Assembly: GCA_965658445.1 (NCBI GenBank)
Contig: CBFHSF010000002.1
Span: 1 to 64,000, forward strand
Reading direction: 5' to 3'
DNA: 64,000 nt
Source of the DNA: CBFHSF01 sp965658445
Lineage (GTDB): Bacteria > Bacteroidota > Bacteroidia > Flavobacteriales > Schleiferiaceae
Positions 51,694 to 59,719 of this stretch are shown here, piece by piece; positions within the stretch are counted from its first letter, which is position 1, and every line of letters starts with the position of its first letter. Both the position numbers and the translations under genes were made by a program. The notes under the pieces are model-generated. The model saw only the letters and a program-made list of their open reading frames with translations. It did not search any database and was not told the origin of the DNA.

Positions 51694-51724
51694 AAGCCTT
51701 CTCAGAAATGAGAAGGCTTTTTTT
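51694..51724 (+). terminator. Terminator after tRNA-Val
   Basis: AAGCCTTCTC-AGAAAT-GAGAAGGCTT followed by T run. Confidence 0.9.
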
Positions 51725-52454
51725 ATTGTCTAAAATCTAAGTCATTGGTTCGAACCCTCCCGACGACTGTAGGGACGCCCATTTTGTGCTTGCACGGATT
51801 CGAAAACCCTGCAGTCTAACTACGCTGTCTTCATCCGCCTGTGGCGAACGAATCCTTTAGTCGCGGATCGGGGTATTTAATCCCGATAGATATTGGAAAA
51901 AGAAATAACGGATTACAAATCACTCCAAGACTAAAAGCCATTCATTTCATTTAAAGAGGAGAAGTAAATCTACAGCTCCCCCCCAACCGAAAAAAACCGT
52001 AGACCAACGGTAACTATCTAAATTTTTCTTGTGGAAATCATTCGACAAACCCCTTAAAATCTGAGTATTGAAACTATAAATCCAGAAATCGAACCTCCAC
52101 TACAGGTAGTATAATAAAACCTGCGATTCGTGTAAAAATCAAAAATCGCACGGACTATCATGCTACATTTACAATGTAATACTTCAACAGACAACGAGAG
52201 AAACACTGATAGTAATTATGTTGCGTTAAACGCACTCTCAGAGTTTGAAAGTCCAAATTAGTTGGAAAAAAAGCCCCGCATACATCCAATTTTGGGCGTC
52301 CAATTTGAGCGTCAAAATTTGAACAAACAAGGGGCAACAATATTATAGGGTGGTAGTTTTTTTGTTTTGCAAGGGGAGTCGGTTTTAACAGGCTCCCCTC
52401 TTTTATACCCTATCGTATCAGTAATCTATTTGAGTGAACTCTTAAAATTGGAAA
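51725..52454. other. Long intergenic region with a tRNA-Val-end-like fragment
   Basis: About 730 bases without a convincing gene. Bases 51741-51782 (GTCATTGGTTCGAACCC ... GACGCCCAT) copy the T-arm of the adjacent tRNA-Val and its acceptor end, with about 15 inserted bases between. CGGATCGGGG...CCCGAT and an inverted repeat GGGGAG...CTCCCC (52372-52396), possibly a terminator of the small gene at 52455-52691, are also present. The rest looks non-coding. Confidence 0.5.
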
Positions 52455-52691
52455 TCACTTCTTGGTTACCTCGTAACCCAAAGACTCCAAGTAATCGATT
52501 CGCTTGTGGATCTCAATGTCCTTGCGAGCCTCAATCTCCTTGTCAATGCTGAGTTTCAGTGCATCCAATTCTTCTAGAGTAAACTTCCCTAAGAACTGAC
52601 TTGCAAAAAGAGACTTTAGCGTTTTGTTGTTGTTCTGATTCTCTCGAATCTTGGAGACTAGCGTACTTGGAGTTAATTTATCTTTTGCCAT
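52455..52691 (-). CDS. Small protein of unknown function
   Basis: 78 residues from the ATG at 52691 (MAKDKLTPSTLVSKIREN); an earlier in-frame ATG gives a Cys-rich extension that looks non-coding. Charged, predicted helical: SLFASQFLGKFTLEELDALK, then IDKEIEARKDIEIHKRIDYL. No family recognised. Composition suits a small soluble coiled-coil or DNA-binding accessory protein. Isolated gene. Confidence 0.6.
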   Translation of the reverse strand: MAKDKLTPSTLVSKIRENQNNNKTLKSLFASQFLGKFTLEELDALKLSIDKEIEARKDIEIHKRIDYLESLGYEVTKK

Positions 52692-52815
52692 AAAAGTGTA
52701 ACATTTTGAATTAAGATAATTGGAGCATTCACTGTTCTGATAGAACGAATGTATACACAAAAATTAAAATGTCAAAAAATGACTCATAAATTTTTTAAAA
52801 AAATCTAGTCAATTA

Positions 52816-54801
52816 TCAATAATCTAAAGTGCCTTTTATCGCATTTTTTAACTGACTTTTTGCTAAAAATCCATTCTCTAATACAGCCGAAAACGGAACC
52901 GCCGTATCCAACGATCCTACCCTTTTTACGGGCGCATCTAGATGCTCAAAGCAGCGTTCTTGGATAATAGAGGCGACTTCAGATGCGATACCACCAAAGA
53001 GAGTATCCTCCTGTAGAACCAAACATCTATTGGTTTTTTGCACAGAATACACTAAGGTTTCTACATCCAGTGGAACCAATGTTTTTAAGTCAATAATTTC
53101 TATAGAATTTTCAGAAAATTCAGCGGCAATTTCACGGGCCCAATGTACACCCATTCCGTAGGTAATGATGGTTAGGTCACTACCCTCTTGAACCACCCCG
53201 GCTTTTCCTATTTCCAAGGTGTAATAATCCTCGGGCACGTCTCCTGAAAGACTGCGGTAGAGCGCCTTGTGTTCAAAGAACATCACGGGGTTGGGATCTT
53301 CAATACTTCTATTGAGAAGCCCCTTGGCATCATATGGATTGCTTGGATACACGACCTTAAGCCCTGGAACGTGGGTAAACCAAGCCTCGTTGCTCTGACT
53401 GTGGAAGGGACCTGCGGCCACTCCGGCTCCCGTTGGCATGCGAACGACCACATCGGCATTCTGCCCCCAGCGCCAGTGAATCTTTGCCAGGTTATTTACA
53501 ATTTGAGTAAAGCCTTCGGTAACGAAATCGGCAAACTGCATTTCCATAATGGCCTTTTGACCGGCAATGCTCAGTCCCAATGCAGAACCTACAATGGCAG
53601 ATTCGCAAAGCGGTGTGTTGCGCACTCTGTCTTTTCCAAAAGCGTCTACAAATCCGTCGGTAATTTTAAAAACACCACCGTACTCTGCGATGTCTTGTCC
53701 CATGATTACGAGTTCATCGTACTTCTCCATGGACTGTTTTAATCCTTCAGAAATGGCGTCTACCAATCGCAGCTCTCTGGATTTACCTTTCGGCGAAACC
53801 GTACTCGAATCAAACGGAGCGTACACATCGGCCAATTCTACCTCGGCATCAAACACCACATCCTCTTCTTCAAAGGCGGCATCAAACGCGGTTTGAATTT
53901 GCGCTTTGTACTCTTTCTTGATGGCGTCCATCTCCTCTGTGGTGAACACCTTATTTTCTTCGAGGTACTTCTCAAAGTTCTCAACGGGATCTTTAACGCT
54001 CCACGTATCTTGAAGTCCTTCCGGATAGTACTTTGTTCCCGAAGCCTCCTCGTGTCCTCGCATTCTAAAGGTCAAAGCCTCTACCAGAATGGGTCTTGGA
54101 TTTGTGCGGATGTCCTCGGCGATTTCTGAAATTTTGGTCCATACTTCCAGGATGTTGTTCCCGTCAATTTGAACCGTCTCCATTCCATACCCTATTCCCT
54201 TGTCAATAAACTGCTTACATCTAAACTGCTCTTGACTGGGCGTAGACAATCCCCATTGGTTGTTTTCAACCACAAAGATGGTGGGCAACTGCCATACAGC
54301 TGCTGTGTTTAGCGATTCGTGAAAATCACCTTCTGAGGCTCCACCGTCTCCGGTGAATACTACCGTGGCTTTGCCTCGAGATTGAATTTTATGTGAAAGA
54401 GCAATGCCATTGGCCACTCCCAATTGAGGGCCCAAGTGAGAAATCATTCCCACGATGTGGTGCTCCTTAGAACCAAAGTGAAATGAGCGGTCACGCCCTT
54501 TGGTAAATCCGTTCATCTTTCCTTGAAACTGACTAAACAGTCTTTGCAAAGGAATGTCTCGGGTGGTAAAAACCCCTAAGTTTCTGTGCATGGTGAGTAT
54601 GTACTCATCAGGGTGCAGCGCCATGGCCACACCTACACTGATAGCCTCTTGACCAAAACCAGAAAACCATTTGGAGATTCTACCCTGTCTCAGGGCAATG
54701 AGCATTTTCTCCTCAATCATTCTGGGCAAGGCCAGTTTTCTATAAGCCTCCTTCAATTCATCGGGGGAAAGGGAATGAGGGGCGTATGTAATTGGATCCA
54801 T
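52816..54801 (-). CDS. 2-oxoacid dehydrogenase E1, fused alpha and beta subunits
   Basis: 661 residues. The alpha part (about 1-320) has YRKLALPRMIEEKMLIALRQG, the TPP motif GDGGASEGDFHESLN ... FVVENNQWG, and FRMRGHEEASGTKYY. The beta part (about 340-661) has LRLVDAISEGLKQSMEK, MGQDIAEYGGVFK, FADFVTEGFTQIVNNLAK and a final transketolase C domain. Fused E1 proteins of this form are common in Bacteroidota, usually branched-chain 2-oxoacid (2-oxoisovalerate) type rather than pyruvate type. E2 and E3 are not nearby. Confidence 0.92.
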   Translation of the reverse strand: MDPITYAPHSLSPDELKEAYRKLALPRMIEEKMLIALRQGRISKWFSGFGQEAISVGVAMALHPDEYILTMHRNLGVFTTRDIPLQRLFSQFQGKMNGFTKGRDRSFHFGSKEHHIVGMISHLGPQLGVANGIALSHKIQSRGKATVVFTGDGGASEGDFHESLNTAAVWQLPTIFVVENNQWGLSTPSQEQFRCKQFIDKGIGYGMETVQIDGNNILEVWTKISEIAEDIRTNPRPILVEALTFRMRGHEEASGTKYYPEGLQDTWSVKDPVENFEKYLEENKVFTTEEMDAIKKEYKAQIQTAFDAAFEEEDVVFDAEVELADVYAPFDSSTVSPKGKSRELRLVDAISEGLKQSMEKYDELVIMGQDIAEYGGVFKITDGFVDAFGKDRVRNTPLCESAIVGSALGLSIAGQKAIMEMQFADFVTEGFTQIVNNLAKIHWRWGQNADVVVRMPTGAGVAAGPFHSQSNEAWFTHVPGLKVVYPSNPYDAKGLLNRSIEDPNPVMFFEHKALYRSLSGDVPEDYYTLEIGKAGVVQEGSDLTIITYGMGVHWAREIAAEFSENSIEIIDLKTLVPLDVETLVYSVQKTNRCLVLQEDTLFGGIASEVASIIQERCFEHLDAPVKRVGSLDTAVPFSAVLENGFLAKSQLKNAIKGTLDY

Positions 54802-55039
54802 TTATTTCAGTTTGAAAACGCCGGATATGCGCGTTCGTAACATTTTTAGAACGACGAATGTACATATTAACGCGGAGTACAGGGAATTTTTGACAACTAT
54901 TTACCTCATTTATTTGTGGATAAAATTGACGCCCCCCACTTTTGTTTTGATGGCAATAAGTGTACTTTAGTTCTATACTAGAGGAACACACTAAGCAAGT
55001 GTTTTTTTCACCCTAGTAAATAATTCAATCACTGCCACT

Positions 55040-55987
55040 ATGGAAGCTATTCCCGTTTTGGATTTGGGGGACTTTACCAACGGAGACCCCTCTCGAGTTA
55101 AGAAATTTGTACAATCCCTTGGGGATTCATTTACACATACAGGATTTGTCGTGATCAAAGGGCATTCTTTTACAGAAGAATTGCGATTGGACATGTACGA
55201 GCAGATTCAAGTCTTTTTTGCCCTTTCTCAGGAGCAGAAAAAACAATACATCGCAGAAGGTCTTGCGGGCCAGAGAGGCTATACGCCCTTTGGACAAGAA
55301 CATGCAAAGGACGCCTCCACCCCGGACCTCAAAGAGTTTTGGCAATTTGGACAAAAGGTGACCAAGGAGATCGAAGGACATCCCTCCTTCCCCAAAAACT
55401 TGCACGTCGCAGAACTCCCCATGTTCAACCCCTTGGGTATGAAAACCTTTAAAGTATTGGAATCCATTGGTTCTGATCTGATGCGCGCCATTGCATTGTA
55501 TTTAAGTCTCGATGAAAACTACTTCGATCCCTACATTAAATGTGGGAATTCCATCTTGCGCGCCATTCACTACCCAGGACTGACGAAGGATCCCGGAGAC
55601 GCCTTGCGTTCCTCACCGCACGAAGACATCAACCTCATCACTCTTTTGATGGGCGCCAGTTCCAAAGGCTTGGAAATATTGACCCGTGACAATAAGTGGT
55701 TGCCCATTGTTGCCTCGGAGGGCGAATTGGTGGTGAACGTGGGAGATATGTTGCAGCGTTTGACCAATGGTCAACTGCCTTCCACTACTCACAGAGTATC
55801 TAACCCTTCCGGAGAGGACCACAGCACTTCTCGTTACAGCTTGCCGTTCTTCTTACATCCCAGACCGGAAATGCCGCTCAACGTGCTCCCTCAATGTGTG
55901 ACGGAAGAAAATCCAGCTCAGTTCGAGGACATTAATGCCGGAGATTATCTAACACAGAGATTGAGAGAAATTGGTTTGATAAAGTAA
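55040..55987 (+). CDS. 2-oxoglutarate/Fe(II) dioxygenase, isopenicillin-N-synthase family
   Basis: 315 residues. DIOX_N domain at about 4-120 (IPVLDLGDFTNGDPSRVKKF), then the double-stranded beta-helix with iron ligands in SSPHEDINLI (His, Asp) and STTHRVSNP (His), and the 2-oxoglutarate-binding Arg-x-Ser in TSRYSLPFF. Bacterial members hydroxylate or form ethylene or other small products; the substrate is unknown. Divergent from the E1 gene, no cluster to help. Confidence 0.9.
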   Translation: MEAIPVLDLGDFTNGDPSRVKKFVQSLGDSFTHTGFVVIKGHSFTEELRLDMYEQIQVFFALSQEQKKQYIAEGLAGQRGYTPFGQEHAKDASTPDLKEFWQFGQKVTKEIEGHPSFPKNLHVAELPMFNPLGMKTFKVLESIGSDLMRAIALYLSLDENYFDPYIKCGNSILRAIHYPGLTKDPGDALRSSPHEDINLITLLMGASSKGLEILTRDNKWLPIVASEGELVVNVGDMLQRLTNGQLPSTTHRVSNPSGEDHSTSRYSLPFFLHPRPEMPLNVLPQCVTEENPAQFEDINAGDYLTQRLREIGLIK

Positions 55988-56021
55988 GCCATTCGTTGAG
56001 ATTTCGTTCTTACAGAACTCT

Positions 56022-56050
56022 TTTGAATTCAAAATATCAAGCTACCTTTG
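56022..56050 (+). promoter_or_regulatory. Promoter of trmD
   Basis: TTTG at 56022-56025, 17-base spacer, TACCTTTG at 56043-56050, five bases before the ATG, so the transcript is nearly leaderless. Confidence 0.7.
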
Positions 56051-56054
56051 CCGC

Positions 56055-56735
56055 ATGAGAATAGACATCATTACGGCCATTCCCTCTTTGTTGGAAAGTC
56101 CTTTTAACGACTCCATTCTAAAGAGAGCCCAGTCCAAGGGCATTGTTGAAGTTGTGGTTCACGACCTCAAGAAATACGGCTTGGGCAAACACAACCAAAT
56201 TGACGATTACCAATTTGGAGGTGGTGCCGGTATGGTTATGATGATAGAGCCCATTCTCAGCTTGGTCAACGAGCTCAAGGCGGATAGAGAGTATGACGAA
56301 GTCCTCTACATGACACCCGACGGCAAGCGATTTGATCAACGTGACGCCAATCAATTGAGCCTCGCCAAGAACATCATCATCATTTGTGGACACTATAAGG
56401 GAATTGATCAGCGATTAAGAGATCACATCGTAACTCGAGAGATTTCCATTGGTGATTATGTCTTGTCTGGAGGCGAATTAGCCGCTGCCGTGGTGAGCGA
56501 CGCCATCATCCGATTGATTCCCGGAGTTTTGAATGATGAGACCTCTGCCTTGACGGATTCTTTTCAGGATGATTTGTTAGCTCCTCCTGTGTATACGCGA
56601 CCTGCGGATTACAACGGCTGGACCGTGCCCGAAATCCTGCTCAGTGGCAACTTCCCCAAGATTGAGGAATGGCGCCAAGAACAGGCCCTTAAGAGAACCC
56701 AAGAGAGAAGGCCCGACTTGCTTGACGGTGAATAA
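56055..56735 (+). CDS. trmD: tRNA (guanine-37-N1)-methyltransferase
   Basis: 226 residues, usual size. SPOUT knot motifs: QFGGGAGMVMMIEPI, YMTPDGKRFDQ, ICGHYKGIDQR and GDYVLSGGELA; the Asp-rich end segment NDETSALTDSFQDDLL is typical. Methylates G37 next to the anticodon and prevents frameshifting. rplS follows after 247 bases, a common TrmD neighbour, but rpsP and rimM are absent here. Confidence 0.97.
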   Translation: MRIDIITAIPSLLESPFNDSILKRAQSKGIVEVVVHDLKKYGLGKHNQIDDYQFGGGAGMVMMIEPILSLVNELKADREYDEVLYMTPDGKRFDQRDANQLSLAKNIIIICGHYKGIDQRLRDHIVTREISIGDYVLSGGELAAAVVSDAIIRLIPGVLNDETSALTDSFQDDLLAPPVYTRPADYNGWTVPEILLSGNFPKIEEWRQEQALKRTQERRPDLLDGE

Positions 56736-56799
56736 GTTGAGTCAAAAAAGATTTCAAATTTTTTCTCTCTAATTAGGATTTTCATTCCAATATTTATTC

Positions 56800-56980
56800 G
56801 TAATATTGCAGCCCGTTTTGGACATGTTCTTCAAAATGCTCTGATAGATGATTGATTAGAGCAATTGATAAACACCTCAAAATGCGGTGATTGAAAAGTC
56901 ACCAAAACGGTTTGCTTTAACCTCTGGCCCGGTGTGAATGGTGAATGTTGACGTAAACAAAAAACTAAAAAAATACATTG
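56800..56980 (+). promoter_or_regulatory. Possible structured leader of ribosomal protein L19
   Basis: The region between trmD and rplS can fold into consecutive hairpins, CACC-TCAAAATGC-GGTG (56873-56889) and GGTGA-TTGAAAAG-TCACC (56886-56903), sharing bases so they exclude each other. AATATTG near 56811 could be a -7 box. L19 leaders have been described in several phyla; I cannot match this one to a known family with certainty. Confidence 0.35.
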
Positions 56981-56982
56981 TA

Positions 56983-57330
56983 ATGGACTTGATCAAATAC
57001 GTACAGGACACGTATGTTACAAAGAATGAACTTCCTGAGTTCAAAGCTGGAGATACTATCACAGTATACTACCAAATTAAAGAGGGTGAGAAAACAAGAA
57101 CTCAGTTCTTCCGTGGAATCGTTATCCAAAGAAGAGGTTCTGGTCTCTCTGAAACCTTTACTATCCGCAAAATGTCTGGAAACGTTGGTGTAGAGAGAAT
57201 CTTCCCAGTAAACGGTCCAAACATTGAAAAAATCGAGGTGAACAAGACAGGTAAGGTTCGCAGAGCTCGTATCTTCTACCAGCGTGAGCGCACAGGTAAA
57301 GCTGCTAGAATTAAAGAAAGAAGAATGTAA
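56983..57330 (+). CDS. rplS: 50S ribosomal protein L19
   Basis: 115 residues from the ATG at 56983 (MDLIKYVQDTYV); an upstream in-frame ATG at 56938 adds 15 residues not found in the family. Motifs FKAGDTITVYYQIKEGEKTRT, FRGIVIQRRGSGLSETFTIRK and VERIFPVNGPNIEKIEV are diagnostic. It forms part of the 30S-50S interface. Followed by a strong terminator. Confidence 0.97.
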   Translation: MDLIKYVQDTYVTKNELPEFKAGDTITVYYQIKEGEKTRTQFFRGIVIQRRGSGLSETFTIRKMSGNVGVERIFPVNGPNIEKIEVNKTGKVRRARIFYQRERTGKAARIKERRM

Positions 57331-57352
57331 GATTTACATCCTAATAACAAGA

Positions 57353-57380
57353 GAGCCGGTACTTTGTACCGGCTTTTTTT
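57353..57380 (+). terminator. Terminator of rplS
   Basis: AGCCGGTAC-TTT-GTACCGGCT followed by seven T. Confidence 0.95.
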
Positions 57381-57383
57381 GTG

Positions 57384-57424
57384 TCCAATAATTGGACGCG
57401 CGATAATTGGATTCGATAATTGGA
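57384..57424 (+). repeat. Three ATAATTGGA repeats, one palindromic
   Basis: TCCAAT-A-ATTGGA at 57384-57396 is a perfect palindrome around one base; CGATAATTGGA follows at 57401-57411 and 57414-57424. They lie 22 bases ahead of the small gene at 57446 and could be operator sites. Confidence 0.5.
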
Positions 57425-57445
57425 CATTAGGTTTGTCGTAATACG

Positions 57446-57658
57446 ATGGAAAAATACATTCGAGGATATAAAACTCTCAATACTCACAAAACTCGCAACT
57501 TCTCTGCCTACTTCTTCCAAGTCAATGGGACGAAGTACGTTGTGACGGCCCATTGGTATTTGTTTTCCTTTAGCATTCAGTCCAAGAAATACTCATTCTC
57601 TAGCAGAGAGATGGCTTCTACGTTTTTCGAGAAGCTCATTCTTAAATTTTCCAAGTAG
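57446..57658 (+). CDS. Small protein of unknown function
   Basis: 70 residues, basic and aromatic (MEKYIRGYKTLNTHKTRNFS, then YVVTAHWYLFSFSIQSKKYS). The reading has no signal peptide or recognised family. It follows the ATAATTGGA repeats and lies in the gap between two converging genes. The composition is plausible for a real protein, but a chance reading frame cannot be excluded. Confidence 0.4.
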   Translation: MEKYIRGYKTLNTHKTRNFSAYFFQVNGTKYVVTAHWYLFSFSIQSKKYSFSSREMASTFFEKLILKFSK

Positions 57659-57691
57659 GGTCTACTATTCGACTTATTTCGATGAATTGCC

Positions 57692-59719
57692 TTATTTCGA
57701 TGTGATGCGGAACACCGTACGACGGTTTTTCTGCTTGCCTTCTTCCGTATCGTTTCCTGCCACGGGACGCGTAGCTCCAAATCCTTTATAGGTCATTCTG
57801 GAGGCAGGAATTCCCAAGTCAATTAAATACTGATACACCACGCGAGCACGATTCTGCGATAGCGTTTTGTTCTCAGAAGCGTTTCCGACATTATCCGTGT
57901 NNNNNNNNNNNNNNNNNNNNNNNNNNNNNNNNNNNNNNNNNNNNNNNNNNNNNNNNNNNNNNNNNNNNNNNNNNNNNNNNNNNNNNNNNNNNNNNNNNCG
58001 AGGGTTCTCCTCTAGAAAAATGGAAAACTCATCGATTACCATCATCGTCTTGTCCAAAAGCTCGTATGAATTGGTAGAGAAATTGATGTCGTTGAGCTTG
58101 TATTCCTTTCCTACCGCAAGAGTACTTACCGCAAGGTCCGCCTCGATGACTCCAGGTTTGTCGCTGTCAATAAAACGGGAACTAAAGGCCGCTCCTTCGC
58201 TCTTCACCTTTACAATGAGATCTTGTTCTGGCTCCATTCTAACAACGGTTGTATACTCTCCCGTAGATTGGTTGACCTTTACATTCTGAACTTCTTTGGT
58301 GGCCAAGTTTTTAATTTCCAATTCTGCACCCTCCACCACATTGTGATCCTCATCTACCAGTTCTCCGCGGATCAGAGCAACTTTTTCTGGGCGTACAGGC
58401 TCTGGAAAAGCAAAGGAGTACAAATCCCAGCCACCAGGCCCTTTGAGCTTGTTAGAATTGAAATATCCGGTTTCGCCATCCAAACTCACAAACAATCCCA
58501 ACTCATCCGATTCCGTGTTGATGGGATAGCCAATATTGGAGGGGTCGGACCAATTTCCGTCAATGTCTTGATGAGAGTAGAATATATCATATCCTCCTAA
58601 ACCCACATGACCTTCGCTGGCAAAGTACAAGGTGCGACTGTCGGAATGTAAAAAGGGGGATTTTTCATTTTTTCGAGTATTGATAGCCTTTCCCATGTTC
58701 TCGGGTGCAGACCAAGTACCGTCAGGATTCTTATTACAGATGTACAAGTCCAAACCGCCTCGTCCTCCCTTGCGGTTGGAAGAAAAAATTAAAACATCCC
58801 CGTTGGCAGAAACGGAGGGCTGAGACTCCCAAGAATCCGGAGAATTGATGTGATCACCTACACTCCTCAAAGAGGACCAAAACCCTAAATCGTCAACTTT
58901 GGTGTAGTAGATATCACAGTTCTGTCCTTGTGGGGTTTCCATACACACCGTAAAATAGAGCTCCTTGTTATCAGCGGTTATGGAAGGACCGCCTTCGTTG
59001 TAATTTTGATTGAAGGGACTTTCCAAAGCATCCCCCAAGGTAAAGTCGGTGGGCAAAGCTTCGGCCTTGAAAAACTCTTCCACCATTCTACCGCCCTGTC
59101 CAGGACCAGCATACTTATTGACCTTTTTGTAGCGACGGGTAAAAAAGCAGTACTGCCCATCGGGAGAAATAATAGCTAAGTATTCGTCGTCTGAAGTAGA
59201 TACTCCCAGCACAGGTTTGGGTTCAAAGGGAATGGGATTGGCAAAGAGGTCTCTTTTGAGTTTTATTTCTTTGAGGATGAGCTTGGCTTCCTTGTCATAA
59301 CCTCTATCGCGTTCCCCGTTTTTCAGGAAGGTTTCCAAAAGCACCTCAGCCTTATCGGGATTTCCGTTTTCTAGGGTAACCACTCCAAGGTAAAACTGAA
59401 CCTCAGCTAGGTAGTTTGGACATACCTCCAATAACTGGTTCCAATAGGCTTCACATTTGCGAGTGTTTCTCTCCTTGATAGAAAGATCACCCATAAGGTA
59501 GAGCGCATCGGGATTGGCCTCCTCTATTCTTAGCGCAGAACTGAGGTAGACCCTCGCCATTTTAATGTCTTTCTTATTGAGAGCTTTGACGGCTTTATCC
59601 ACTTGTTTCTTTGCCTTCTTATCGGGTTCGTAACCCTCACAAAGTCCCAGTTCAATTTGTGCGTATGTAGTCATGGGCAGTAGAAGTGCTACCGCCCAAA
59701 TCAGTAATTTTCTCATCAT
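57692..59719 (-). CDS. PorE-like OmpA-family protein (TPR, PD40 propeller, OmpA), with an internal N run
   Basis: 675 residues as drawn. Signal peptide MMRKLLIWAVALLLPMTTYAQ; TPR region at about 25-160 (ADALYLMGDLSIKERNTRKCE-type), PD40/WD40-like propeller at about 190-420 (ADNKELYFTV, ANGDVLIFSSNRKGGRGGLD), a carboxypeptidase-regulatory-like domain near 430-520, and an OmpA domain with SQNRARVVYQYLIDLGIPAS. The order and length match PorE of the type IX secretion system of Porphyromonas, which anchors the apparatus to peptidoglycan. Many Bacteroidota have paralogues of this shape, so this is likely but not certain. The N run at 57901-57998 hides about eight residues of the OmpA motif. Confidence 0.85.
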   Translation of the reverse strand: MMRKLLIWAVALLLPMTTYAQIELGLCEGYEPDKKAKKQVDKAVKALNKKDIKMARVYLSSALRIEEANPDALYLMGDLSIKERNTRKCEAYWNQLLEVCPNYLAEVQFYLGVVTLENGNPDKAEVLLETFLKNGERDRGYDKEAKLILKEIKLKRDLFANPIPFEPKPVLGVSTSDDEYLAIISPDGQYCFFTRRYKKVNKYAGPGQGGRMVEEFFKAEALPTDFTLGDALESPFNQNYNEGGPSITADNKELYFTVCMETPQGQNCDIYYTKVDDLGFWSSLRSVGDHINSPDSWESQPSVSANGDVLIFSSNRKGGRGGLDLYICNKNPDGTWSAPENMGKAINTRKNEKSPFLHSDSRTLYFASEGHVGLGGYDIFYSHQDIDGNWSDPSNIGYPINTESDELGLFVSLDGETGYFNSNKLKGPGGWDLYSFAFPEPVRPEKVALIRGELVDEDHNVVEGAELEIKNLATKEVQNVKVNQSTGEYTTVVRMEPEQDLIVKVKSEGAAFSSRFIDSDKPGVIEADLAVSTLAVGKEYKLNDINFSTNSYELLDKTMMVIDEFSIFLEENPXXXXXXXXXXXXXXXXXXXXXXXXXXXXXXXXXXTDNVGNASENKTLSQNRARVVYQYLIDLGIPASRMTYKGFGATRPVAGNDTEEGKQKNRRTVFRITSK
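57901..57998. other. Run of 98 N (assembly gap) inside the OmpA domain
   Basis: Flanks read ENP-R and H-T-D-N-V-G. In OmpA domains about eight residues separate these, so roughly 23 bases are missing, not 98. The reading frame is kept either way. Confidence 0.85.
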
